A stretch of 64,000 bases of DNA from Bacteroidota bacterium. GTDB taxonomy: Bacteria; Bacteroidota; Bacteroidia; Chitinophagales; LD1. Below are positions 35,116 to 43,488 of the stretch, piece by piece. Each line of letters begins with the position of its first letter. Position 1 is the first letter of the stretch. The stretch lies in assembly GCA_018267385.1 (NCBI GenBank), contig JAFDYN010000023.1, positions 1 through 64,000 on the forward strand. The letters are read 5' to 3'. Below the pieces are notes generated by a model that saw only the letters and a list, made by a program, of their open reading frames with translations, did not search any database and was not told where the DNA came from. The translations under genes and the position numbers were made by a program.

Positions 35116-35503
35116 CTTTTTGTTTTTTTGGGGTTGGTTAAAATAATTTGTTGTGTGAGCCGTATTGCTAATCGCGTGCCTTGAGTTGGCACGGTGGTCG
35201 TGTAGATACGCTGAAACCATTGCTATCACAGCGTTTTAGGAGAAATACAAAATGCGGCTTGTGGTAGGAAAAACCGGCAAAATACTGCCAAAATGGAAAA
35301 GTCACCTGCCGTTTCGGGCATAATAGGATGGCCTGTAAGATAACACATACAAAAGCTCCTTTGTACCATACAAGCAAGATACGATCCCGAGGTTGTAGAA
35401 TAAACTAACACGGGACTAACCGACACATTATCTTAGCTCACCTCTATAGGCCAATTTCATTAGGTGTTGTGTCGTTATTAATTGACTTTTGAGGTGTATT
35501 TCT
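35116..35503. other. Gene-free divergent spacer, 388 bp
   Basis: This spacer separates XRE paralog B from the LytS-type kinase. It holds the XRE inverted repeat near its left end. Short open frames on the minus strand look random, and I found no convincing gene, RNA or long hairpin in the rest. Confidence 0.5.
35167..35192. promoter_or_regulatory. Candidate operator of XRE paralog B
   Basis: GCTAA (35167-35171) followed by the inverted repeat GTGCC-N7-GGCAC (35176-35192), about 60 bp upstream of the regulator start. It matches the element upstream of paralog A. Confidence 0.5.
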
Positions 35504-36499
35504 ATGGCGGTCAGATACAGGAGGGTTTTTACGCAGGTACTTGGGGGCATTGCCTTTTTGGCTATCCCTATTTTCTTTTCGCCCGATCTGGGCCGCTCAC
35601 TTGAGTTTCTCAAGGTGCCATACTTTCAGCGTGACTTTATGACCTATGCACTGCTGCTGGTATTTTTTTACATCAACTATTACGTGCTGGTACCCAATCT
35701 GTACTTTCAGAAAAAGTACATACAGTTTAGTGTCGCGCTCGTGCTCTGGTACCTGGGCATAGCCTACCTGCCCCTGGTACTCATACCGGCCACTCCGCCG
35801 GTGGGTCATCTGCCACATCATCATGGTATGTTTTTCCTGCACCACTTCTCACAGTTTCTGGTGGTGTTGCTTTTCTCCGGTATGCTGAAGATCAATAACC
35901 GCTGGAAGGAGGCCGAGCGCCAGAGGCTCACAGCAGACCTCTCATTCCTGAAGGCACAGGTGAACCCGCATTTCTTTTTCAACTCGCTCAATAGCATCTA
36001 CTCGCTCGCCCTCATGCGCTCTGACAAGACTGCCCCGGCTGTGGTCAAACTCTCCGGTATGATGCGCTATGTGATCGTAGATGCAGCTATGGATCATGTG
36101 TCTCTGGACAAGGAAGTACAGTACATAGAGGACTATGTAGAGATGCAGCGCGTGCGCCTGGGAGATACCATGAGCCTGGCATATAAAGCCGATATCTCTA
36201 CCCCCGGCCTGCAGATATCGCCACTCATGTTGATCCCTTTTGTAGAGAATGCATTCAAGTATGGCGTCAATCCGGAGGAGGAGTCGCCCATACGCCTGGA
36301 GATCAGCACCAGCGGCCGAAACCTGATCATGATACTGGAAAACCGCAAGGTGGTCAGGAGCCTAGGCGAGAACCTGCGCGGTGGTGTAGGCATAGTGAAT
36401 GTGAGGAGCAGGCTCAAGCTGCTCTATCCGGGCAAACATGATTTGCTCATCAAAGAAGATAGCGATAAATTTAGTGTATACCTATCCATCACATTATGA
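35504..36499 (+). CDS. LytS-type sensor histidine kinase
   Basis: The 331-residue membrane kinase starts at ATG 35504 (MAVRYRRVFTQVLGG). Four hydrophobic helices span about residues 12-28, 45-65, 73-95 and 110-128. A short coiled coil leads to the His_kinase domain: LKAQVNPHFFFNSLNSIYSLAL (acceptor H156), then the ATPase part LQISPLMLIPFVENAFKYGV (N box) and GGVGIVNVRSRL. This class signals to LytTR regulators, and the next gene encodes one, overlapping by 4 bp (ATGA). The signal sensed is unknown. Confidence 0.93.
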   Translation: MAVRYRRVFTQVLGGIAFLAIPIFFSPDLGRSLEFLKVPYFQRDFMTYALLLVFFYINYYVLVPNLYFQKKYIQFSVALVLWYLGIAYLPLVLIPATPPVGHLPHHHGMFFLHHFSQFLVVLLFSGMLKINNRWKEAERQRLTADLSFLKAQVNPHFFFNSLNSIYSLALMRSDKTAPAVVKLSGMMRYVIVDAAMDHVSLDKEVQYIEDYVEMQRVRLGDTMSLAYKADISTPGLQISPLMLIPFVENAFKYGVNPEEESPIRLEISTSGRNLIMILENRKVVRSLGENLRGGVGIVNVRSRLKLLYPGKHDLLIKEDSDKFSVYLSITL

Positions 36500-37191
36500 T
36501 CAGAGCCATAGCCATAGACGATGAGCCGCCTGCGCTGGCGGTCATAGAGGCCTTCTGCGCACAGACTGATTTCATCACGCTGGAGAAGACCTTTACCAAG
36601 CCTGCCGAGGCGCAGAAGCACCTGAGCAAGTTTCCGGTAGACCTGCTGTTTCTGGATATACAGATGCCGTCACTATCAGGCATAGATTTTTACAAAGGTA
36701 TGAAGCAGGACACGATGGTCATTTTTACCACAGCCTTCACAGAGTATGCAGTAGAGGGGTTTAACCTCAATGCGATAGACTACCTGCTGAAGCCCTTCAC
36801 CTATGAGCGCTTCCTGCAGGCTACTATGAAGGCAAATGAATACTACAACTACCGCAATAATGCCGGCTCATCTGTGCAGCAGCAGTACCTCTTCGTACGG
36901 GCCGACTACCGGCTGGTCAAGATCACGATAGCAGACATCCTCTACATAGAGGGCCTGGATGACTACATCAAGATATTCATCCAAGACCAAAAGACGGTGG
37001 TAGCGCGCATGACCATGAAGAGCATACTGGAGAAACTCCCTGCGAAGGAATTTGTGCGGGTGCACCGCTCATTCATCGTATCGCTGCGCCGGATAGACAA
37101 CGTGCGCAACAAGGTGGTCTACACGGCAGATAAGGAAATACCGATAGGCGGTATCTATGAGGATGATTTCTTCCGCCAGTTCAAAAGGTAA
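36496..37191 (+). CDS. LytTR-family response regulator
   Basis: The 231-residue protein has a receiver domain (IAIDDEPPALAVIEAF; acceptor D54 in LLFLDIQMPSLSG; switch Thr in IFTTAFTEYAVEGF; Lys in LLKPFTYERF) and a LytTR DNA-binding domain from about residue 127 (LFVRADYRLVKITIADILYIEGLDDYIKIF...VRVHRSFIVSLRRIDNV). It is the partner of the upstream kinase by the ATGA overlap. LytTR proteins bind pairs of direct repeats about 21 bp apart. No such pair is visible beside this operon. Confidence 0.94.
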   Translation: MIRAIAIDDEPPALAVIEAFCAQTDFITLEKTFTKPAEAQKHLSKFPVDLLFLDIQMPSLSGIDFYKGMKQDTMVIFTTAFTEYAVEGFNLNAIDYLLKPFTYERFLQATMKANEYYNYRNNAGSSVQQQYLFVRADYRLVKITIADILYIEGLDDYIKIFIQDQKTVVARMTMKSILEKLPAKEFVRVHRSFIVSLRRIDNVRNKVVYTADKEIPIGGIYEDDFFRQFKR

Positions 37192-37198
37192 GAACAGC

Positions 37199-37316
37199 AC
37201 TACACAGAGGGCACAGAGTAAAAGGATCAGAACCAATCAATATGGTCCGGTACTACTTCGTTGCGGGCGGAGGTCCTAACCTTGATCGGTAAAAAGCTCT
37301 GAGACCTCTGTGTAGT
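37199..37316. repeat. 12-bp inverted repeat between two convergent genes
   Basis: ACTACACAGAGG (37199-37210) and CCTCTGTGTAGT (37305-37316) are exact inverted copies flanking 94 bp in the space between the response regulator and the SDR gene. The same CTCTGTG-type string resembles other dispersed intergenic fragments in the window. Confidence 0.55.
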
Positions 37317-37325
37317 AGTACTGAA

Positions 37326-38096
37326 TCACATTTTGAACAGATCGCCCCAGAGGCGCTGGCCGCCGTCTATGTACACCGTCTCACCCGTGATATAGGTAGC
37401 CATAGGGCTCGTGAGAAAAAGGGTCAGGTAGCCCACCTCCTCTATCGTGCCGAGGCGTTTGGCGGGTATAGATTCCTCTATGCCCTGCAGAAACTCCGGC
37501 GGGTAGTTTTCCAGCCCGGTAGATTTGATGATACCCGGTGCTACGGCATTGATCTGGATATTGTAGCGGCTCCACTCTACGGAGAGGCTCATGGTCATAT
37601 TCTCTACACCTGCACGCGCTGCGCCCGTATGCGTCATAGCCGGGAAGCCACGATAGATATTGGCTATGATATTGACCACGCGGCCAGCCTTGACCGGTAT
37701 GAAGAAAGCCTTTGCCATGATCTGCGTCACGTACCAGGTGCCATTCAGGTTATTATTCACCACAGCGTTCCAGCCCTTATAGCTGATATCCTCAGCAGGC
37801 GAGGGGAACTGCCCGCCGGCATTATTGATCAGGATATCGAGGCGGCCTTCTTTGTCTTTGATATCGGCGGCTACTTTCTCTATCTGCTCGGGGTCGCGGA
37901 TATCGAGTATCACGTAGCGGCATGGGCCGAGTGGAGAGAGCTTCTCCAGCGCGGCCTGTAGCTTTTCTTCTTTGCGCGAAGCGATGATGACCGTGGCGCC
38001 GAGCCTGAGGTATTGCTCTGCTATGGCATATCCTATACCGCTGCCACCACCTGTGACCAGCACTACTTTGTCTTTGAAGAGATCAGATTGAAACAT
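37326..38096 (-). CDS. Short-chain dehydrogenase, trans-2-enoyl-CoA reductase (PECR)-like
   Basis: The 256-residue SDR has the cofactor motif VTGGGSGIG and LDILINNAGG. It resembles peroxisomal trans-2-enoyl-CoA reductase: GGQFPSPAEDISYKGWNAVV, NIIANIYRGFPAMTHTGAARAGVENMT and IPAKRLGTIEEVGYLTLFL all match that subfamily in my memory. As there, the standard YxxxK active site is replaced by the HTGAARAG region. It should use NADPH to reduce enoyl-CoA in fatty-acid metabolism. An acyl-CoA dehydrogenase gene lies 4 kb away. It converges on the LytTR gene. Confidence 0.85.
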   Translation of the reverse strand: MFQSDLFKDKVVLVTGGGSGIGYAIAEQYLRLGATVIIASRKEEKLQAALEKLSPLGPCRYVILDIRDPEQIEKVAADIKDKEGRLDILINNAGGQFPSPAEDISYKGWNAVVNNNLNGTWYVTQIMAKAFFIPVKAGRVVNIIANIYRGFPAMTHTGAARAGVENMTMSLSVEWSRYNIQINAVAPGIIKSTGLENYPPEFLQGIEESIPAKRLGTIEEVGYLTLFLTSPMATYITGETVYIDGGQRLWGDLFKM

Positions 38097-38136
38097 GCGA
38101 TGAATATATTAAAATACTATTGAGCAGACGGATGGA

Positions 38137-38817
38137 TTATGGGGCTGCCGGGCCGAGAGTATATATCTCTCTGCGGCCGAAGGGCAGGCTTTTTAAGGAT
38201 AAACCATGACTAACTAGTTTGGCTTTGTATTTGAAACTCACGGCTCCGATGCACGCTGACCAGCTGTGTAGGGAAATGTGAATAATATGGTCAGTTGCCG
38301 GATCTATTTGCCCTCGTACATCATCGTAACCGAGGAGGTGTATAGAAAATGTATGTAATCCTCTCTTTCTTGGAATGTGTAGGATGCCTTTCCCATTTTC
38401 ATCCGTCGTGACTCCTATACCTTCTCTGCGATCCCACAGGACAGATGCATAGGATACGGGCTGTCTTTTATCATCTGCAATTTCAAAAGTGATGCTGGCA
38501 GTATCCTGGCTCATCGGTGCAGACGCGATATCATGAATCGAGGTATCTGGAGCAGTACTGCAGGGCTCAAAATCCAATGTCAGGATATCCTTTGTAAAAG
38601 TATAGTGCCCCACGCCATAATTCCCGCTGGTGCAGTCAGCATAGCTATATTCAAATTTTTGCCCCGGTAGAAAGGTCAGCGTAGTAGCATCAAAGCCATG
38701 CCCTGCACTGTAAGTGCCATGAAGTTGCGCCATCAGTATCTGTGGTAGCCCTGCAGTCACAAGCCCTATGATGAGATTCCATTGCACAGCAGGGCAAAAT
38801 AAATAAAACGCGATCAT
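38137..38817 (-). CDS. Exported protein with carboxypeptidase-regulatory-like domain
   Basis: The 226-residue protein starts with a hydrophobic segment (MIAFYLFCPAVQWNLIIGL) that could be a signal anchor. Residues 35-85 form a small beta domain (GTYSAGHGFDATTLTFLPGQKFEYSY). From about residue 110 comes the segment QPVSYASVLWDRREGIGVTTDENGKGILHI followed by FSIHLLGYDDVRGQI, typical of the CarboxypepD_reg-like beta-sandwich found at the N-terminus of TonB-dependent receptors and related proteins. Here it is not followed by a receptor. Function unknown. Confidence 0.65.
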   Translation of the reverse strand: MIAFYLFCPAVQWNLIIGLVTAGLPQILMAQLHGTYSAGHGFDATTLTFLPGQKFEYSYADCTSGNYGVGHYTFTKDILTLDFEPCSTAPDTSIHDIASAPMSQDTASITFEIADDKRQPVSYASVLWDRREGIGVTTDENGKGILHIPRKRGLHTFSIHLLGYDDVRGQIDPATDHIIHISLHSWSACIGAVSFKYKAKLVSHGLSLKSLPFGRREIYTLGPAAP

Positions 38818-38838
38818 AGATCAAGCGGGCCAAACTAA

Positions 38839-38864
38839 AAAGGGAAGCCGGATAGCCTCCCTTT
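38839..38864 (-). terminator. Terminator of the DUF6600-like gene
   Basis: On the minus strand AAAGGGA (38858-38864) pairs with TCCCTTT (38839-38845), with a GGC-type inner pairing and a T-run after it. It lies 26 bp past the gene's stop. Confidence 0.75.
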
Positions 38865-38889
38865 CTTTGATTGTAATGTTGTCATGCTC

Positions 38890-40455
38890 CTAGTGTGGAC
38901 GCCGCACCGGGGCGGCCTGTCTAGGCTGCGGCGGCTGCACCGGGCGCGACTGCTGAGGCGCAGTATGCTGCTGCATCTGCGGAGCAGATCGCTGCTCCAT
39001 ACGAGGCTGCACACGCTGTATCTGAGGCGAGGTAGCCGGGCGCTGCACCGGCTGCTCCTGCTGGCGCGGCTGGTACTGCTGAGGGGCAGGGCGCTGCTGT
39101 ACGGGCTGCTGCTGTGGTACAGTACGCTGTGGCTGCTGAAAGTCCTGGCGTGATGGCCGCTGAGCAGGTTCCTGTACCGGCCGTGTCTGCGGGCGCTGCT
39201 GAGGCTGCATTTGTGGCCGCTGCTGCGGAATAGTCGGAGCCGGCTGCTGTACCGGCTGATCCTGAGGGCGGATAGCCGGCTCACGGGTGCGCGGTATAGA
39301 CTGGTATGGGTTAGACGGGTTGTTAGGATTGTTGTGCCCTGCTGGTGGCGGTATAGTGTTTTTCTGCTGGTCCAGTCCATTCTGACGGATGATGCCATGT
39401 ACCGCAGTAGCGTTCACTGCCTTGACCTCCGTGGGGGCTACTACCTTCGGCGGAGCAGCTTTGCTTGCATTAGCATTGTTTAGGGTAGGGCGGTAGAGAT
39501 TCAGGCGGTCGCCTGCCTCTTTGCCACCTGTAGCTACCGGCTTGTTTACATCTGTGATGGTCACCGTATTCACTCTGTGTCCGGTCACGCGCTCTACATT
39601 ATTGAGGGTAGGGCCGGCGTTGAAGGTCACATTATTATAGACATTCGTGTTATTGATCACTGTGATGTTGGTCACGTTGTTATTGATGATCGTCGTATTG
39701 GTATTGTGGTCCACTATATAGTTATGGACATCATGGTCTACTATGTGGTTCTGCGGGCAGAAGTTCCAGTAGTCTGCCACCGGGCGGTATCCTGCATAGT
39801 AGTTCACATTAGGGCTGATAGGCGCCCAGCCGTAGTAGTTGCCATAGCTGCCCCAGGTCACCCATGCCGGTGCCCAGGTATTGCCCGGCATCCACATCCA
39901 GCCGTAGCCCGGCTCATAAAACCAGCGGCCATAGTGGAATGGCGCCCAGCCCCAGCGGTAGCCCGATACCCAGGTCCAGCCATACTGGGTGTACTCCCAG
40001 TGGCCATTGGTAGCATAGGGGCGGAAGCCCGGTCCCTGTGCAGGTACCCATACGTAGCCATAGCTGCCATAGTTCATCCATGAGCCATAGGGGGCCAGCT
40101 CATCGTAGAAGGTCTGGTACGATGGCTGATAGTAGTCTACCCGCTGCTGGTGCGTGGCGTAGTACTGGTCATCATCAGCATATTGGTTATTGTAGGCTTG
40201 AGTATTGTCGTATGTCTGTGCAGGCTGGCTATACTGGTCCGGCGCTACATATTCCTGCTGGCTGGTGGTAGCCGGCGGTGGTGCCTGTACCGGGGCGGCA
40301 GTATAGTCAGACGGAGATGGCACATAGGGCTTATCGTCAGCGGCAGTAGGCGCGGTGGTAGCAGGTACGCTGGTAGTGGTAGAGCTGTAGTGCTTTGTCT
40401 TGCAGGCCGCCAGTGTAGTGGCGATCAGCAGGGCTAGGGTGATATTCCTGTACAT
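38890..40455 (-). CDS. DUF6600-like lipoprotein with Gln/Pro/Arg-rich C-terminus
   Basis: The 521-residue protein starts MYRNITLALLIATTLAACK with lipobox LAAC at C18. Residues 100-215 are the aromatic-rich DUF6600 core: ELAPYGSWMNYGSYGYVWVPA, HWEYTQYGWTWVSGYRWGWA and the repeated W/Y/G pattern. An Asn/Thr/Val-rich beta segment follows (VDHNTNTTIINNNVTNITVI). The last 150 residues are low complexity, mainly Gln, Pro and Arg, and probably disordered. It is envelope-anchored; function unknown. A terminator follows the gene. Confidence 0.82.
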   Translation of the reverse strand: MYRNITLALLIATTLAACKTKHYSSTTTSVPATTAPTAADDKPYVPSPSDYTAAPVQAPPPATTSQQEYVAPDQYSQPAQTYDNTQAYNNQYADDDQYYATHQQRVDYYQPSYQTFYDELAPYGSWMNYGSYGYVWVPAQGPGFRPYATNGHWEYTQYGWTWVSGYRWGWAPFHYGRWFYEPGYGWMWMPGNTWAPAWVTWGSYGNYYGWAPISPNVNYYAGYRPVADYWNFCPQNHIVDHDVHNYIVDHNTNTTIINNNVTNITVINNTNVYNNVTFNAGPTLNNVERVTGHRVNTVTITDVNKPVATGGKEAGDRLNLYRPTLNNANASKAAPPKVVAPTEVKAVNATAVHGIIRQNGLDQQKNTIPPPAGHNNPNNPSNPYQSIPRTREPAIRPQDQPVQQPAPTIPQQRPQMQPQQRPQTRPVQEPAQRPSRQDFQQPQRTVPQQQPVQQRPAPQQYQPRQQEQPVQRPATSPQIQRVQPRMEQRSAPQMQQHTAPQQSRPVQPPQPRQAAPVRRPH

Positions 40456-40585
40456 AGTGGTGATGGATGACTGGTGATAAAGATATTAAAATCGCTTATG
40501 CGCAGCTATGATACAACACCATGCCACACAGCAGGACGAGTGAATATACTCACAGATTTTAACAAATGTAGGAGAGAGGAGGAGC

Positions 40586-40879
40586 TTACGCCTTCTTTTC
40601 TTCCGCCTTGCCGGCTACAGCCTGCGTCATATCGGTAGAGATACCGGTCTTCTCTATACGTATCTTGACATTGCGGTCTATCTCTACGAGAAAGGTCGTA
40701 TCGTCCACCTTGTCTATCGTACCGTGGATACCATTGGTGGTCACTACCTTGTCGCCCTTCTGCAGGCCATCTACAAAGGCGCGCTCTTTCTTGACCTTCT
40801 GGCTCTGCGGGCGGATGAAGAAGAAATAAATGACAGCGAACATTGCGGCATAAATGCCTACCATGACTTTCGGATCCAT
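40586..40879 (-). CDS. yajC: Preprotein translocase subunit YajC
   Basis: The 97-residue protein has one N-terminal membrane helix (VGIYAAMFAVIYFFFIRPQSQK) with the family motif FFxIRPQxK, followed by the soluble domain KKERAFVDGLQKGDKVVTTNGIHGTIDKVDDTTFLVEI. YajC associates with SecD/SecF in protein export. It starts 3 bp downstream of the DUF1573 gene in the usual Bacteroidota order, so the two form an operon. Confidence 0.95.
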   Translation of the reverse strand: MDPKVMVGIYAAMFAVIYFFFIRPQSQKVKKERAFVDGLQKGDKVVTTNGIHGTIDKVDDTTFLVEIDRNVKIRIEKTGISTDMTQAVAGKAEEKKA

Positions 40880-40882
40880 TGC

Positions 40883-41344
40883 TTATTTTTTATCGTCGTT
40901 ATTGTGTGGGGTTACCTCGCCGGAGAGAAATATCTCTTCATTGTGCATCAGGGTGTTCATCTGCATGGTCACAGACTTGTGCTGCTCGCCTTTCTTGCCG
41001 GCGGAGTTGAAGGTCACCTTGACCTCTGCCGTAGCGCCGGGAGCGATGGGCTCCTTGGGGTACTCAGGCACGGTGCAGCCGCAGGAGCCCCAGGCATTGG
41101 CTATGATCAGGGGCTTGGCGCCGGTATTCTTTACCTGAAAGATATGGGTCACCTTATCGCCTTCATTGATAGTGCCAAACTTATACTCCTTCTCGGGAAA
41201 CTCTACCGAGGTAGTATCCTTCAGGATAGACTCCGGCAGCCCCGCAAAGGGGTTGCCTTTCTTGAAAAAGGGGTTGCGCTCCTTGTCGCAGCTGGTCAGG
41301 ATCAGGCCTGACAGGCATAGCATAGCAAATATTACTTTCCTCAT
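40883..41344 (-). CDS. DUF1573 lipoprotein
   Basis: The start at 41344 (MRKVIFAMLCLSGLILTSC) gives a lipoprotein signal with lipobox LTSC and 153 residues. An in-frame start at 41419 would run through the promoter. The body is the DUF1573 beta-sandwich: EKEYKFGTINEGDKVTHIFQVKNTGAKPLIIANAWGSCGCTVPEYPKEPIAPG. The SCGC motif is conserved. Family members are linked to envelope processes in Bacteroidota but not well characterised. It precedes yajC by 3 bp and has a full promoter overlapping its start region. Confidence 0.9.
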   Translation of the reverse strand: MRKVIFAMLCLSGLILTSCDKERNPFFKKGNPFAGLPESILKDTTSVEFPEKEYKFGTINEGDKVTHIFQVKNTGAKPLIIANAWGSCGCTVPEYPKEPIAPGATAEVKVTFNSAGKKGEQHKSVTMQMNTLMHNEEIFLSGEVTPHNNDDKK

Positions 41345-41352
41345 AGCGCGGG

Positions 41353-41383
41353 CAAATATAGTATAAAGCCTGACCCGCACCAA
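41353..41383 (-). promoter_or_regulatory. Promoter of DUF1573-yajC, nearly leaderless
   Basis: On the minus strand TTG (41383-41381), a 20-bp spacer and TATATTTG (41360-41353) form a full Bacteroidota promoter. The start codon at 41344 lies only 8 bp beyond the -7 box. Confidence 0.65.
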
Positions 41384-41473
41384 TCCTGTGGTCTGCCGTG
41401 TGGAAAGATAAGCACACACACTGATTTGTAAGCTGGTATCATTTGTGTGTTAGCAGGTGGGAGCGGGGCCGCT

Positions 41474-41481
41474 TACCTTTG
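41474..41481 (+). promoter_or_regulatory. -7 element of the flavin reductase gene
   Basis: TACCTTTG in the context TACCTTTGCCCGCC is a perfect TAnnTTTG 20 bp before ATG 41502. No clear -33 TTTG at the usual distance. Confidence 0.5.
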
Positions 41482-41501
41482 CCCGCCATAAAACAGAAGA
41501 C

Positions 41502-42065
41502 ATGTACAAACTGAAGATCATCACGACTACCACCCGCCCCGGGCGCAAAGGCCCTATACTGGCCGCCTGGATAGCGGAGATAGCGAGGCAATATGCTGAC
41601 TACGAGACGGAGGTCATAGACCTGGGCGAGCTGAAGCTGCCACTGATGGATGAGCCGGAGCATCCGCGCCTGCGCAAATACCAGCATGAACATACTAAGA
41701 AATGGAGCGGGACAATAGATGGTGCGGATGCTTTCATCCTGATCACAGCGGAGTACAACTACTCTATGACGGCCCCCATCAAGAACGCCATAGACTACCT
41801 CTTTCATGAGTGGGCTGATAAGCCGGCAGCCTTTGTGAGCTATGGTGGCGCCTCCGGTGGCACGCGTGCCGTACAGATGCTGAAGCAGGTGCTTACCACC
41901 CTCAAAGTGGTGCCCGTGACAGAGGCCGTCGTGTTGCCATTCTTTACCAAAATGATCAATGACGAAGGCGCCTTTGAGAGCAATGAGGGTATAGATCAGT
42001 CAGCCCATGTGATGATGAAAGAACTGTTGCGCTGGACACACTTGCTCAGAGCTAAAAAGGCATAG
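41502..42065 (+). CDS. NADPH-dependent FMN reductase
   Basis: The start at 41502 (MYKLKIITTTTRPGRKGPIL) gives 187 residues. This flavodoxin-fold family binds FMN with the N-terminal TTRPGRKG loop and has ILITAEYNYSMTAPIKNAIDYL (the PEYN-like motif) and VSYGGASGGTRAVQ. Members reduce quinones, azo dyes or chromate with NADPH. The GGASGGTRA loop and Trp-rich tail are normal. It stands alone between the DUF1573 promoter (divergent) and the acyl-CoA dehydrogenase. Confidence 0.9.
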   Translation: MYKLKIITTTTRPGRKGPILAAWIAEIARQYADYETEVIDLGELKLPLMDEPEHPRLRKYQHEHTKKWSGTIDGADAFILITAEYNYSMTAPIKNAIDYLFHEWADKPAAFVSYGGASGGTRAVQMLKQVLTTLKVVPVTEAVVLPFFTKMINDEGAFESNEGIDQSAHVMMKELLRWTHLLRAKKA

Positions 42066-42092
42066 CGGCAAGGAGGTCTTTATCATTTTGCG

Positions 42093-42110
42093 TTTTAGCG
42101 CTTTTGCGGT
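42093..42110. repeat. Dispersed intergenic fragment
   Basis: TTTTAGCGCTTTTGCGGT here has a counterpart TTTTAGCGCTTTCGTGGT at 8435-8452, near the queA stop. A degenerate second copy follows at about 42128. It suggests a low-copy dispersed intergenic repeat. Confidence 0.4.
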
Positions 42111-42257
42111 GAAAGGCTCTCATCTTTCGTTTAGCGTTTTCGGGCTTTCGCGTTAAACTGCTTTAATCTACCTGCGGTAGGCAAATTTTTCTGTGCCCAA
42201 AGCTAGGATGGTACGCGGTGAATACACTAATTTGGTTTACACAAAAACCGAAATACA

Positions 42258-43430
42258 ATGTCACCATTTACAGAGAGCCATCAGCTGCTCCGTCAGTCGT
42301 TCCGCCAGTTTGTAGAGAAAGAGATCACTCCTAATGTCAAGCACTGGGAGGAGAATAAGATATGCGAGCGTGAGGTCTTTACCAAGATGGGCCAGCAGGG
42401 CTTCTTTGGGGTCAGCTTCCCGGAGGCTTATGGTGGCAGCGGTATGGATATGTGGTCTGCAGTCGTGATCAGCGAGGAGCTGACACGTGCTAATATCGGT
42501 GGCCTGGCCATGAGCCTCTATGCCCACTGCTACCTGCCACTCCCGGTGATCAATGCGCTCGGCACTGAGGAGCAAAAGCAAAACTACCTCGTGCCTGCCC
42601 TAAAGGGCGAGAAGATCGCAGCACTCGGCATCACAGAGCCGGGCGCGGGCTCTGATGTAGGCGGTATCAAGACCACCGCAGAGGACAAGGGCGACTATTT
42701 TGTGGTAAATGGCTCGAAGATGTTTATCACCAATGGTACGATGGCAGACTTCATCGTACTCGCCGTGAGGACAGGAGAGGGGCATGCGCTGTCCCTCCTG
42801 CTGTTTGATACAAAGACCACGGGCTTCTCCGCCGTACCAGTACTCAATAAGATGGGTATGCACTCCAGTGATACAGGCCAGCTTTTCTTTGAGAATTGCG
42901 TAGTGCCTAAAAGTGCCCTGCTGGGTGAGAAGGACTTTGGTTTCTACTATATCATGAGCAACTTCCAGGAGGAGCGCCTCATAGCTGCGGCTACCGGTAC
43001 CGCCTCTGCCGAGAATGCACTGGAGAAAGCCAAGCAATACATGAAGGAGCGCGAAGCATTTGGCAGGCCGATAGCTAAGTTTCAGGTCCTGCGCCACAAG
43101 ATAGCCCAGATGGCGATCAAGGTAGAAGCCTGCCGCTCTCTGTCCTACCGCGCTGTAGCCGAGTACATAGAGAAGGGACCTGCTGCCTACTATATCGTCT
43201 CCGTGGCCAAGGCCTTCGTATGCGAAGAGGCATTCAACGTGGCCAATGAGGCGCTGCAGATACACGGCGGTTGGGGCTATATGGAGGACTACGGTATAGC
43301 ACGCACTGTACGTGATCTCCGCCTCATGACCGTAGGCGCGGGCACTACTGAGATCATGCACGAGATCATCTCGAAGATAGAGATGGACGAGGTGCGCCAT
43401 GAGAAGGTACAGATCAAAGCACGGGTGTAG
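42258..43430 (+). CDS. Acyl-CoA dehydrogenase, long-chain type
   Basis: The 390-residue flavoenzyme oxidises acyl-CoA to enoyl-CoA and feeds electrons to ETF. FAD-binding and family motifs: ALGITEPGAGSDVGG (122-136), GSKMFITNG (152-160), REAFGRPIAKFQ and IHGGWGYMEDYG. The usual catalytic Glu region near the C-terminus reads VGAGTTEIM instead of YEGTSEI. A Glu in QEERL (E239) takes its place, as in long-chain and isovaleryl-type enzymes. Length is typical. No ETF genes are adjacent. A terminator follows. Confidence 0.94.
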   Translation: MSPFTESHQLLRQSFRQFVEKEITPNVKHWEENKICEREVFTKMGQQGFFGVSFPEAYGGSGMDMWSAVVISEELTRANIGGLAMSLYAHCYLPLPVINALGTEEQKQNYLVPALKGEKIAALGITEPGAGSDVGGIKTTAEDKGDYFVVNGSKMFITNGTMADFIVLAVRTGEGHALSLLLFDTKTTGFSAVPVLNKMGMHSSDTGQLFFENCVVPKSALLGEKDFGFYYIMSNFQEERLIAAATGTASAENALEKAKQYMKEREAFGRPIAKFQVLRHKIAQMAIKVEACRSLSYRAVAEYIEKGPAAYYIVSVAKAFVCEEAFNVANEALQIHGGWGYMEDYGIARTVRDLRLMTVGAGTTEIMHEIISKIEMDEVRHEKVQIKARV

Positions 43431-43455
43431 GCGGCCACGTACTATAAAACTAGTG

Positions 43456-43488
43456 CAGCCAGATCGTCACGGTCTGGCTGTTTTATTT
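43456..43488 (+). terminator. Terminator after the acyl-CoA dehydrogenase
   Basis: CAGCCAGA (43456-43463) and TCTGGCTG (43473-43480) pair, followed by TTTTATTT. Confidence 0.8.

Noticed and set aside
35168-35426. Two minus-strand frames of 66-69 codons in the divergent spacer
   Set aside because: Composition looks random (many Cys/Phe) and the frames overlap the likely XRE operator; no homology recognised.
38884-39483. Plus-strand Leu/Arg-rich frames opposite the DUF6600-like gene
   Set aside because: They mirror the Gln/Pro/Arg low-complexity coding of the minus strand; no start or family.
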